A stretch of 64,000 bases of DNA from Legionella qingyii (GTDB lineage Bacteria > Pseudomonadota > Gammaproteobacteria > Legionellales > Legionellaceae): assembly GCF_003184185.1 (NCBI RefSeq), contig NZ_QHJG01000003.1:1-64000 (forward strand), read 5' to 3'. Each line of letters opens with the position of its first letter. Positions within the stretch are counted from its first letter, which is position 1. This document shows, one piece after another, positions 27,280 through 35,616 of the stretch. The notes beneath the pieces were generated by a model. The model saw only the letters and a program-made list of their open reading frames with translations. It had not been told where the DNA came from and searched no databases. The position numbers and the translations under genes were made by a program.

Positions 27280-27711
27280 ATGCAACTTACACAATTTACG
27301 GATTACTCATTACGCGCATTAATTTACATAGCCCTTCGAAAAGAGTCATGTACGATTAAGGATATAACCGAGGCTTATGATATTTCGAACAATCATATGA
27401 TAAAAATCATTCACAATTTATCGAAATTGGGGCTGATTAAAACAATCCGGGGGAAGAATGGCGGTATTTTAATGGCAGCCCAACCTGAATCAATTAATTT
27501 AGGACAACTCATTACGCAGCTGGAGCCTCATTTTGATTTGGTACCTTGTTTTAATAGGGAAAAAGCCAACTGTTGTATTGCTCCTGTATGTAAATTAAAG
27601 GGGGTCTTGTATGAAGCTCAAGCCGCATTTATGGATATTTTGGGGCGCTATACTTTAGCTGATGTATTACACAACAAAAATGAGTTGTCTGTTATCTTGA
27701 ACATTAAATAG
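27280..27711 (+). CDS. nsrR: Rrf2-family NO-sensing repressor NsrR
   Basis: A 143-residue regulator starting MQLTQFTDYSLRALIY, the classical NsrR N-terminus, with a winged-helix domain (ISNNHMIKIIHNLSKLGLIKTIRGKNGGI). The cluster-binding cysteines lie in PCFNREKANCCIAPVC (Cys90, Cys98 or Cys99, Cys104). It holds an Fe-S cluster that NO destroys, releasing target promoters. I start at ATG 27280 rather than TTG 27268. It is divergent from the haemoglobin operon, with the palindrome between them. Confidence 0.9.
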   Translation: MQLTQFTDYSLRALIYIALRKESCTIKDITEAYDISNNHMIKIIHNLSKLGLIKTIRGKNGGILMAAQPESINLGQLITQLEPHFDLVPCFNREKANCCIAPVCKLKGVLYEAQAAFMDILGRYTLADVLHNKNELSVILNIK

Positions 27712-27723
27712 GGCAGACTGGAG

Positions 27724-28620
27724 TTATACGATTTTTTGTGCGAGCAAAAGACCAAATAAACCTGATATGGGTCTTCCCAGTTCATCTTGTTTATGTAAAT
27801 GACCTACCGATTCTTTATATTCAAGTATCGACCATCCACTGTCTTGATACACGTGATAGAGTTCTTCTTTTTGCGGAAGAAACGTGAAGAATTCTGGCAG
27901 CGAATAAAGTTCTGATTGAATGGGAAATACTAAAAAATGATATCCATCGTTTTTAGTTACTCCCTGAAGCTCGGTGAGCAATCCTGGAATGCGTTGAGGG
28001 TTTAAAAACTGCAACGTGACTGTTGAGAGAACTAAATCATAAAGTTCGGATCCAAGATTTAAGGGTTGATTTAAATCATGCAGCAGCGTATCAACCCCAG
28101 ATAACGCTTCTTTCTGGACAATCTCTTCAATTGTTTCTAATGCCGGTTTGTTATGGTCAATTCCTATCACACGATGTCCCATTTTTGCCAAATAAAACAA
28201 ATTTCTACCCGAGCCACAGCCTACATCAAGAATTGATGCGTTCTTCAAATGGTGTAAATAAGTCTGATAGGCATACACTAAGTCACTATGTGCTGCTCCT
28301 AATCCGTATTTTTTATTGAAATATCGTTGAGGCATGCAATAAAACTCAAGATTTGCTTTAAACGTGTCACTGATTGGAATAATTTTATGCCATGCAGCAG
28401 GGGGGATCAGTAATTGAGGGTGCTCCGTATCGATTCGAGCTCGGGAACATTCATGCCCCTGGCCATTTAGGAATACAAAATCAATAATTCCTTCCTGGAG
28501 GGAAAGCTTACCCCAAGTTCCTTCTTTGGTACTGTGTTTTTCCAAGAAAAATTTCAGTTTTCCATGGCTATCAATTTCGATTTGCTTATAGCACATTAAC
28601 TCGCTGTATTCTGATATCAT
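27724..28620 (-). CDS. tehB: TehB-type SAM methyltransferase with N-terminal cupin-like domain
   Basis: A 298-residue protein. The N-terminal about 95 residues match the DUF1971 domain found before TehB in many species (WGKLSLQEG ... LIPPAAWHKI). The rest is the methyltransferase, with ILDVGCGSGRNLFYLA and GIDHNKPAL. TehB methylates tellurite and related chalcogens. An AAGGTG ribosome site precedes ATG 28620, 35 bases after the alternative oxidase stop on the same strand. The two probably share the NsrR-type promoter at 29361-29383, which would place TehB in the NO response. Confidence 0.85.
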   Translation of the reverse strand: MISEYSELMCYKQIEIDSHGKLKFFLEKHSTKEGTWGKLSLQEGIIDFVFLNGQGHECSRARIDTEHPQLLIPPAAWHKIIPISDTFKANLEFYCMPQRYFNKKYGLGAAHSDLVYAYQTYLHHLKNASILDVGCGSGRNLFYLAKMGHRVIGIDHNKPALETIEEIVQKEALSGVDTLLHDLNQPLNLGSELYDLVLSTVTLQFLNPQRIPGLLTELQGVTKNDGYHFLVFPIQSELYSLPEFFTFLPQKEELYHVYQDSGWSILEYKESVGHLHKQDELGRPISGLFGLLLAQKIV

Positions 28621-28655
28621 GATGCACCTTTTATTTCTGGTTATCGATAACTCTC

Positions 28656-29318
28656 TTATTGGTTGATATTCTTATTCTCAGTAAGCTCTGGTTCCAGCCT
28701 AGTTAAAAGAGTACGCTCGTTCACTAATTTATCAGCTAACTGATGATTTACATCTCGATGCCCTTCCTCATCAATACGTACGGCCAATAGCACATCTCGC
28801 AGACGTGCATCAGTAGCTAATCCCCAGTAGTTTTTAGCAATCTCGGGAGCCGGGCAATTTTCAATGCGGCCATCATCCAACTCTTGTAAATAATGGGTAT
28901 AGCTAATCACTGCCTCTTCTTCAAGATAACCTACAAATCGATGGGCTGTTTTGGAAGAAATAACATACATCAATAAATATAAAACCACAAAAATAGCTTG
29001 TGCTACAAAAATAATAAATCGTTCAAACCAATTTGGTTTGGCGATATACATGAAAGTAATCAAATGCATCCGTTCATTTTCTGCTTCATCGAGCAACGTT
29101 TTAATCCAGCCCTCATCATTTTTGATTTTTCTTAAGCAACGTAGATGCAGTAATGCCGCTCCAACCATCCCAGGTACTGCCGCTACTGTTTCGAGTACTA
29201 TCGCGCGATTTCCATAGCGTTTTTGAAAGAAAGTATCAGCAAAAAATCGAAAAAACTTCACAAGACCAAAGGCAAATTTATCACTGATGGTTTTAGTCGG
29301 TTTATGACTTGCTGACAT
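28656..29318 (-). CDS. Alternative oxidase (di-iron ubiquinol oxidase)
   Basis: A 220-residue alternative oxidase, an interfacial membrane enzyme passing electrons from ubiquinol to oxygen without pumping protons and insensitive to cyanide and NO. The di-iron ligands are visible: Glu43 in [11 protein letters not shown], Glu82 and His85 in DEAENERMH, Glu134 in LEEEAV, and Glu184 and His187 in [11 protein letters not shown] hydrophobic stretch lies between the second and third motifs. AAAGGAG precedes ATG. The promoter at 29352-29380 is overlaid by an NsrR-type palindrome. Bacterial AOX genes are sporadic and often acquired. Confidence 0.93.
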   Translation of the reverse strand: MSASHKPTKTISDKFAFGLVKFFRFFADTFFQKRYGNRAIVLETVAAVPGMVGAALLHLRCLRKIKNDEGWIKTLLDEAENERMHLITFMYIAKPNWFERFIIFVAQAIFVVLYLLMYVISSKTAHRFVGYLEEEAVISYTHYLQELDDGRIENCPAPEIAKNYWGLATDARLRDVLLAVRIDEEGHRDVNHQLADKLVNERTLLTRLEPELTENKNINQ

Positions 29319-29351
29319 GATATGCTCCTTTAGAGTATGTTACACCAGATT

Positions 29352-29380
29352 ATTATAATAAAGATGTATTTTAAATGCAA
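29352..29380 (-). promoter_or_regulatory. Sigma-70 promoter of the alternative oxidase gene
   Basis: Minus strand TTGCAT (29380-29375), 17-base spacer, TATAAT (29357-29352). The operator covers the -35 and spacer. Confidence 0.75.
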
Positions 29381-29383
29381 CTT
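29361..29383. promoter_or_regulatory. NsrR operator at the alternative oxidase promoter
   Basis: AAGATGTAT-N5-ATGCAACTT. It shares the 23-bp layout of the site at 27213-27235, with one further mismatch to the palindrome. It overlaps the -35 and spacer, so bound NsrR should block RNA polymerase. Confidence 0.75.
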
Positions 29384-29400
29384 TAAGTGAATACCTATCT

Positions 29401-29528
29401 ATCAGGAGTTACGAAAAACCCCAAGGTCGAGGCAAAAAATGTTTTTAATGAGGGAGTTTAGATAGACTAAATGACCGAATTAAAAACATTTTTTAACGAA
29501 GAGATGGGGGTTTTTCGTAAGTCCTGAT
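29401..29528. repeat. 128-bp palindromic (MITE-like) element
   Basis: A long imperfect inverted repeat. The left arm begins ATCAGGAGTTACGAAAAACC and the right arm is its near complement, ending at ATCAGGACTTACG read backwards. Inner arms pair AAAAAATGTTTTTAAT with its complement, and the centre is TTTAG-N5-CTAAA. The whole can fold into one hairpin. It carries no frame. It fits a non-autonomous transposable element or a large repeated hairpin. Confidence 0.75.
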
Positions 29529-29553
29529 TATAAGAGATAGAAGTCTTGCATCG

Positions 29554-29570
29554 GTTCGTTTTAAACGAAC
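29554..29570. promoter_or_regulatory. Short perfect palindrome
   Basis: GTTCGTTT-T-AAACGAAC, 8-bp arms. The rest of 29571-29857 shows no gene. It is a possible operator or the end of a transcript. Confidence 0.3.
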
Positions 29571-29857
29571 TCAAGATGGCCTGCCGTTTGATGACATCTA
29601 GCTGCGCATTTTTATCGGCGGAATGGAACCTGGATGAACGTTGGGGAGGTTTAAAACACCGACTTTGAATAAATTGGAGGAGAATGCTGGATGTGCAGAT
29701 TTTTTTATTTTTATCGAATTCAGATAGGATGGTTTATGTTCTTAATTGTCTAAGTATTCTAATTTATTACAAAAAATCCAGCTGATGCCATTCCATTCAT
29801 CATTCTTTTTAAATGAGTCGTATTGTTGGTTTAATAACTATTAACAGCAAATCAAGA

Positions 29858-30904
29858 TTACCCAAAATTGTTGTTTGGAGCGTTGTCCTGAGTTTTATCC
29901 TTATTCAAAGAATTAATAAACTCCTTAACACTTTCAGGGTTGTTAAGTTCAAGCTTTGCTAAATTTTGATAAAACTCTTCAACCTCAGGGGCTCTTCCAC
30001 GCATCTTGTTGTGCCATCCTTTGGTAAAATCAGAGTCTGATTTTTTCCAGTCGGCTAATTGAATCACTTCAATCAATGATTGCATTGGTGAGTCAGAGTA
30101 TGTTGCTATATCTTTCATTTTTTTTAAGCCATCTACGTTAGAATATGGTTCACAAAATTGGCGTATTTTCTCTAATAATTCACTGTGCATCTCTTTCATT
30201 CTAGGGTCTTGGGATTTAATTGCTGCCAAATCGGCTTTAACTTGAGAAGTGTTTGTTCTGGTTACTTTTGATTTTAGTGCTGTATCGATTTTTGAATGTA
30301 ATTTCTCAAGATCTGTCCCGTTACTATAACTCGCTTTAATTTCAACTTGATTTGTCTGCCCATCTTTTTCTTTTATACTTGTAATTTTTGGTTTAACAGG
30401 AACTTTCAAAAAAATATCATTATGTGATCGTTGAGCATGATCTTGTTTCGCGCGGTTTAATAAAGGTGCCTCTGCATACTTGTATCCACTCGTATCTATA
30501 TCCAGGGTAGTAGTGGAAAAAACCCCATCAACATCAGAGTCCCATTGAACATTATCATTTTTCATTAACTGTATTAATTTGGAGGCAATATTTTTATTTT
30601 CTTCTTCGATCGCTTGCTGATATTTCTCTGCCATTTCCTGTTCTTCTATTTTTTTTAAAAACTCGATAAGTTCGGAAGGCTTCGTGTATACAGCTTCATA
30701 TGCAGGAGGCGACTCTTGAGTTTTAGAAAGTTTTTCCCCAAATAGCACGTTATGATGGATATTATCTTTATCATAATCTTCCTTAGCGATTTTATAGGCT
30801 ACCCCATCGGCATTGGCAGTCCACTTCCCCTTAAAATTCCACGTTTCTTGCATTTTCTTATTTAAAAACTTAGCAATGTCTTGATTAATTTTTTCTCTAC
30901 TCAT
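29858..30904 (-). CDS. Unknown effector-like protein with a PPxY motif
   Basis: A 348-residue hydrophilic, Lys/Glu-rich protein with no signal peptide. Two N-terminal segments look like a weak internal repeat: DIAKFL....W....DGVAYK (about 9-38) and NIASKLIQLM....W.SDVDGVFS (about 104-131). PPAY at residues 66-69, within ESPPAYEAVY, fits the PPxY motif that binds WW domains of NEDD4-type ubiquitin ligases. A short helix-rich C-terminus ends NAPNNNFG. Function is unknown; effector status is inferred from composition and neighbourhood. Confidence 0.65.
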   Translation of the reverse strand: MSREKINQDIAKFLNKKMQETWNFKGKWTANADGVAYKIAKEDYDKDNIHHNVLFGEKLSKTQESPPAYEAVYTKPSELIEFLKKIEEQEMAEKYQQAIEEENKNIASKLIQLMKNDNVQWDSDVDGVFSTTTLDIDTSGYKYAEAPLLNRAKQDHAQRSHNDIFLKVPVKPKITSIKEKDGQTNQVEIKASYSNGTDLEKLHSKIDTALKSKVTRTNTSQVKADLAAIKSQDPRMKEMHSELLEKIRQFCEPYSNVDGLKKMKDIATYSDSPMQSLIEVIQLADWKKSDSDFTKGWHNKMRGRAPEVEEFYQNLAKLELNNPESVKEFINSLNKDKTQDNAPNNNFG

Positions 30905-31353
30905 AACAGGCTCACAGAATTAATAGAATATCTTTCATAAATATAGTTCAATTTTTGTTACTTTTGTAATCTTTGGTAAGTAGGACCTGAATTTTGCATG
31001 AGCCTAGGTGTTTCATGCTGGACTTGATGGACTTGTAGCTCAATTTCTAATATTTATAAGTGAAGATGAGATGGAAACAAGCTTAAAAAGAATCTATTTA
31101 GTATGCAGTAATTTCGCTTTTTCATTTAGTTGCCAATTAAGATAGAGGGAGCATGAAAGCCATCTATTGTTCTACCGCTTTTTCAAGATTTTTTAGGCAA
31201 TTTACATGATTATCAAATAATAGGATCTTGTTGTTGCTGTTTAATAGTGTTTTTAAATTCCACAAGCAATATCATTAAATTATTTTGGGGGGCTCGATTG
31301 ATTGTTTCGATATTTGGATTAAATCAATCGAGTCTGAGCCTATTAATTCCTTC
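30905..31353. other. AT-rich intergenic region
   Basis: About 450 bases with no supportable gene. It ends at the duplicated hydrolase fragment. Confidence 0.5.
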
Positions 31354-31532
31354 AAGGATTGTTCGCGTTTAAAATCATGTTTTGTCCTATTGTTGCTATT
31401 GCAGGCGGGGATTTAATATAGGGTTTTAAGCTTCCATCGGTTTTTGCTGCTCCAGTATTGAATAAAATAATAATTCCATATTGCTGTTGCATGGTAAAGC
31501 CAAGAAAACTTCGGAAATCCTTATGGCTACCG
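31354..31532 (-). pseudogene. Duplicated 3' end of the serine hydrolase gene
   Basis: 179 bases matching 32907-33085 with five differences (about 97 percent), same orientation. It encodes the last about 60 codons of the hydrolase and then diverges abruptly after GGCTACCG. With the intact gene it forms direct repeats around the effector-like gene at 31755-32543. Confidence 0.92.
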
Positions 31533-31614
31533 TTTGTTACAAGCTAGTATCGCCGCGCATTTACTGAATTATGCAAGTTGGGTAAAATAATTGTATCAAC
31601 AAAAAGGAGAGCTT

Positions 31615-31680
31615 ATGAAAAATAGGAACGATTTATTTACAGCAAACCAAAGTAAAACTGTAAGTTATGGAATGAAATGA
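31615..31680 (+). CDS. Very short frame with a good ribosome site
   Basis: ATG with AAAAAGGAGAG 4 bases upstream opens 21 codons (MKNRNDLFTANQ...). Translation signals are strong for so short a product, so it may be the surviving start of a lost gene or a leader peptide. Confidence 0.3.
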   Translation: MKNRNDLFTANQSKTVSYGMK

Positions 31681-31754
31681 ACCTTAAACTCATTTAAACC
31701 TTCTTTTCTATTTTTACGGAATTTTTCCTATTTCAGTATGTGCTAATTGAGCTA

Positions 31755-32543
31755 TTAGCCCATGCTCGGAGTGTCATGAGGTATTTCTATTTCAAGCTCA
31801 GGATTCTTTTCCTTAATTCCCAGACACTTCAAGAAATTGTTCCACATTTCGCTAAGAAGATTATAATCTTTGGATATCGCTTCAAAAACTTCTTTTGCAA
31901 TTTCACTTTTACCTGTATTGGTATAGTTCATCTCTTCTATATACATGGAATCGTTTGTGATACTTAACTCACAAGACAAGTGTCCTATTTTTTCTCTGCC
32001 AAGATCAGTAGCTGTCGGAATTTGAATTGGTGTTTCAATTTTTAACTGGATTTTGTCCTTATTTCTAACCTCAAGACTAATTTGCATTTCTTCTGTCATA
32101 GCAGTGACAACAATCCCTGACTTGGTATTATCAGAAATAAGGGATTGGAGAGGAACTACAATACCAAAAGGTACAGCTCCGCGGCCTTGAAGTAAAAGGT
32201 TAATTGTCAAATTACGCAAATTAGGATCCATGACCCCTCGTTGTAATAAACTATCGTGTAGTGCAAAAACATTGATTTTTTTCCCTTGAAGTTCAGGGAA
32301 TACAGCATAACTCTCTCCACGTGTTGCTTCGGTTAATGCAGCAGCGTCATAAAAATTAATAGGGATTTCCGATTCTCCATTCGGTTCTGGCTCAGGGATT
32401 ATCTCCTTAGGATGGTCAAAATCTACCCTGACACTATCCAAGAATTTTAGTTTCTTTAAAAAATTAACTACAGGTTCCTTAAACCATGAGAGCTGTTCAT
32501 TAAAAAATTTATAATTATGTTTTAAATCGACTCTATCTGCCAT
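31755..32543 (-). CDS. Unknown effector-like protein flanked by direct repeats
   Basis: A 262-residue protein that I do not recognise. It has an N-terminal helical stretch, a proline-rich linker (EIIPEPEPNGESEIP), a mixed alpha/beta middle and an acidic C-terminus (ELEIEIPHDTPSMG). It lacks a signal peptide and membrane segments. A PmrA-like box lies 46 bases upstream. It is the only gene between two copies of the neighbouring hydrolase's 3' end, so it appears to have arrived as a cassette. A Dot/Icm effector is the leading guess. Confidence 0.65.
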   Translation of the reverse strand: MADRVDLKHNYKFFNEQLSWFKEPVVNFLKKLKFLDSVRVDFDHPKEIIPEPEPNGESEIPINFYDAAALTEATRGESYAVFPELQGKKINVFALHDSLLQRGVMDPNLRNLTINLLLQGRGAVPFGIVVPLQSLISDNTKSGIVVTAMTEEMQISLEVRNKDKIQLKIETPIQIPTATDLGREKIGHLSCELSITNDSMYIEEMNYTNTGKSEIAKEVFEAISKDYNLLSEMWNNFLKCLGIKEKNPELEIEIPHDTPSMG

Positions 32544-32588
32544 GATTATAAAATATAAAAGTTGGTTATTATTTAATTGTATTGTTTA

Positions 32589-32608
32589 TTTGTTAAGGAA
32601 ATATTAAC
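32589..32608 (-). promoter_or_regulatory. PmrA-like box for the 262-aa gene
   Basis: Minus strand GTTAATATT-TC-CTTAACAAA. The first half-site is one base from consensus, the second weaker, with exact 11-bp spacing. Confidence 0.5.
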
Positions 32609-32889
32609 AACTGATGGAGCAATAGGAAAAGTTTGTCTTTTCTAATAATACAAAAAAAATTCTAAGAGATATTAATAAATTCATTAAGTTACAAATGTCT
32701 ATAATTTATGGTAATTAAAAGATAATACACAATTTTTTTGATGAGCAGTGGCAGGAATTTCATTTTTTTCTGGATACTGGCTCTGTTGGTTCTTAAATAA
32801 TTAATCTGAAAGTTGTTAAAAATAGATTTATTGGATTTTTAAGAACCATAGGAATAAGCTTAAGCTTTTTACATTTTATAGATTGAGGT
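32609..32889. other. AT-rich spacer
   Basis: No gene seen. It forms part of the segment between the two direct repeats of the hydrolase 3' end. Confidence 0.5.
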
Positions 32890-32910
32890 CCTTAGTTTTT
32901 TAAACTAAGG
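32890..32910. terminator. Hairpin at the end of the serine hydrolase gene
   Basis: CCTTAGTTT/AAACTAAGG, 9-bp perfect stem and 3-base loop, overlapping the stop codon of the leftward gene. Confidence 0.55.
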
Positions 32911-34653
32911 ATTGTTAGCGTTTAAAATCATGTTTTTTCCTATTGTTGCTATTGTAGGCGGGGATTTAATATAGGGTTTTAAGCTTCCATCGGTTTTTGC
33001 TGCTCCAGTATTGAATAAAATTATAATTCCATATTGCTGTTGCATGGTAAAGCCAAGAAAACTTCGGAAATCCTTATGGCCACCGATTTTTCCACAAATT
33101 ACTTCTCCATTGATTGGTTCACAGACCCAAGCATAGCCTTGTCCACCGACAATTGGTTCTTGTTTTCCAATATTGGGTAGAACAATCTTTCCTGCGGGTA
33201 CAGGCAGATAATTATTGGGTGCATGAGCGATTTGCATCCCTTTTAAGAGCGTTAGTTGCTTGGGATCCTGATTGGTGCTTATATTCAAATTGGCACGAAT
33301 AAAGTTAATCATATCGCTTGCATTGCTGCGAATACATCCTGCACCTGCCCAGGGCACATATGGGAAAGGATTTCCTAATTGATATTCATGAGTGAGCTTG
33401 TCGATATGGTATCCAGATGCATATTGAGCATTTTGCCACTGGCTTGTATTGCAAGGAGTTGCGCCGGCAGGAGTTATGACTGGGCACGTTCCATTATGTG
33501 CTTCGTCTGGAAGACAAGCACTTGTTAAAGGCATGTTGAGAATGTTTGTAATATTGTTACAGACCCATCCATTAAAATCACCCTCCAAAACATTGGGGAA
33601 GCCATCCCGATTCATGAGTGCCTGAGTGATTAATCCTACGCTGCTGTTCGAGTAAAAATTTCGGGTTGGCAAATAATGGGGGGATCCATATACCAAGCGC
33701 ACTTGTGGCTTGCCATCACCAATACAGGTAGCAAGCGCAGTATTCAGTTTATTTACATCTTTAACGAAGTTCGATTGATTTAAATTCTGATCACCACTGT
33801 TTTGATCAACGCTTGGAGCATCTGAAAAACAGAAACCTCCCGAAAAAGTAGCGAGTTCTTGATAAGTCACTGGGGACTCATGGGAGGTTAAATCAAAACT
33901 TTTTCCTACCCAACTTTTAGACGGCAGATCGGGTTTGATCGGTGACAATGGATTGATTTGTTTTTTATAGATTGAAGCACCCAGACTCGCTGTAGTAAAT
34001 GTTTTAGTCACTGAGGCGAGTTCAAAAAGAGTATTTTCATCTGGAGGCGTATCGTTTAAAGCACGAAGTCCACAGCTTATATAACAAATCTGTTCTCCAG
34101 AAGCCGTTTTTTTATAAATGCCGAACACTCCTCCCAGGGTTTGTTCTTCGACAACTTTTTGATTTGCTGTATTAAATACATCGGGTGTGAAGGTTAAGGC
34201 ATGTTGATATTGAGCTTGGCAAAAGGAGGTTTGCCAGCTTTTCTTTTTTAGGAGGGTACAAGCAATATCCTTATTGATATTGATATTAATCGTATTCACT
34301 AAAGGGGTTCGCCCTTGATAGTTGATCTTAATGGTAAGTGGTACTGATTTAACTGTATTGGGGGCGTGATAGGCAATAGCTAATGTACAGTTGCTCTTTG
34401 CATTGATGAATGTACCACAGCTGCCTAAATTGGTATCAACCGACGCTAATGGGCTCGATAACTTAATGCCTAAGGGCAAATTAACCTTCGTATTATTACG
34501 TACTGTGTAATATAAGATAAGTTCTTCCTGTGGTAAAACCTGTTGCGAAGGTGTGGGCGTATTAATGAACTCCACCAGTGGCGTGGCACTATAAATTTGT
34601 TCGGTAATACCAAACATCATTAAAGCAGGAAGAAGCAGGGTTATTTTTTTCAT
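32905..34653 (-). CDS. Secreted beta-lactamase-family serine hydrolase
   Basis: A 582-residue exported protein with a clear signal peptide (MKKITLLLPALMMFGITEQIYS). Residues about 30-125 form a beta-rich, Ig-like domain. The C-terminal part is a class C beta-lactamase/penicillin-binding fold, with ELASVTKTFTTASL (Ser-x-x-Lys nucleophile), YSNSSVG (Tyr-x-Asn) and KIGGHKDF (third motif region). Members hydrolyse esters, amides or D-amino peptides; the substrate is unknown. It follows the outer-membrane protein gene by 9 bases. Its 3' end is copied at 31354. Confidence 0.85.
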   Translation of the reverse strand: MKKITLLLPALMMFGITEQIYSATPLVEFINTPTPSQQVLPQEELILYYTVRNNTKVNLPLGIKLSSPLASVDTNLGSCGTFINAKSNCTLAIAYHAPNTVKSVPLTIKINYQGRTPLVNTINININKDIACTLLKKKSWQTSFCQAQYQHALTFTPDVFNTANQKVVEEQTLGGVFGIYKKTASGEQICYISCGLRALNDTPPDENTLFELASVTKTFTTASLGASIYKKQINPLSPIKPDLPSKSWVGKSFDLTSHESPVTYQELATFSGGFCFSDAPSVDQNSGDQNLNQSNFVKDVNKLNTALATCIGDGKPQVRLVYGSPHYLPTRNFYSNSSVGLITQALMNRDGFPNVLEGDFNGWVCNNITNILNMPLTSACLPDEAHNGTCPVITPAGATPCNTSQWQNAQYASGYHIDKLTHEYQLGNPFPYVPWAGAGCIRSNASDMINFIRANLNISTNQDPKQLTLLKGMQIAHAPNNYLPVPAGKIVLPNIGKQEPIVGGQGYAWVCEPINGEVICGKIGGHKDFRSFLGFTMQQQYGIIILFNTGAAKTDGSLKPYIKSPPTIATIGKNMILNANNP

Positions 34654-34662
34654 AAATAAGAC

Positions 34663-35385
34663 TCATAAAGAATTAAAGCTTAACCCAATATAAAATGCTT
34701 GGTTATTGAGTGAAAGCTTAATGGGTTCTAGTAAATTATGATTATTTGATAATGATGAATGTGCTGTATCACTTTGCGAATAGAGATAACGAGCGAATAC
34801 ATCAAATTTCTTATTTAGATGCACGGCAACGCCAGCACCTGCTGCTCCTGCAAATTGGTTATTGATTTTAGCTGGAAGTCGCAAGCTGCTTACAGGTGTG
34901 ATACCAGGGAGCGCCTGATCATGATAGGTTACTTTGCTTACACTTAATCCCGCACCTAATGTGATAAACGGTGAGATTCTCTCGATAGGAGAGAATAAGT
35001 ACAAATCACCCTGGAGTACTAGATTGAAGATATTTCCAGATTCTTTATAGGTGTAATTAAAAAATTCTGGATCATTGAGCTCGTAAACATCCCCAGTGAA
35101 TCGTGCTTGTTGATAATAAATAGCGGGTCCTATGAGGATTTTTTTAAGCAACTGGCTATTCACAGAGATATTTCTTTGAAAAGAAAATGAATAGGTTGCT
35201 TGCGTTTTCTGGTGGGAATTAACCAGTGAATCAGTAATATAATCACTGATGATAATGGTTTGGTCGTTACTTTTTGTAAAACGGCTTGCACCGACTGCAA
35301 TAGAGGTGCTCCATGAACTTTGATTTGCTATGACAGAAGAGGAGAGCAAACCACAAAAAATAGAAAGCAGGTATTTAATGTTCAC
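34663..35385 (-). CDS. Outer-membrane beta-barrel protein
   Basis: A 240-residue exported protein. With GTG at 35385 as start, the sequence VNIKYLLSIFCGLLSSSVIA is a proper signal peptide and GAAGGA lies 6 bases upstream; the longer frame to 35430 would spoil it. Alternating hydrophobic strands and glycine-rich turns (FITLGAGLSVSKVTY, FAGAAGAGVAVHL) end in an aromatic-rich C-terminal strand (AFYIGLSFNSL), like 8-stranded barrels. Probably cotranscribed with the serine hydrolase. Confidence 0.75.
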   Translation of the reverse strand: MNIKYLLSIFCGLLSSSVIANQSSWSTSIAVGASRFTKSNDQTIIISDYITDSLVNSHQKTQATYSFSFQRNISVNSQLLKKILIGPAIYYQQARFTGDVYELNDPEFFNYTYKESGNIFNLVLQGDLYLFSPIERISPFITLGAGLSVSKVTYHDQALPGITPVSSLRLPAKINNQFAGAAGAGVAVHLNKKFDVFARYLYSQSDTAHSSLSNNHNLLEPIKLSLNNQAFYIGLSFNSL

Positions 35386-35616
35386 AAACGATCCTTCAAC
35401 ATAGGGTATGCATCCATTCTTATTAATCACAAAGTACTATTTTCAAAGGCGTCTGAAGTGGCCTTAGATAGATCTTCAAATCAACAGACTTGTAACCAAT
35501 TTAGAACTATACATCAATATACAATGCACTATCAATTTTATAAATGAGGCAAGGGTACCTTAGTCCGATTGCTACAACTCTATGCATCAGAATCGCATCA
35601 TATTTTGGTTGATAAA

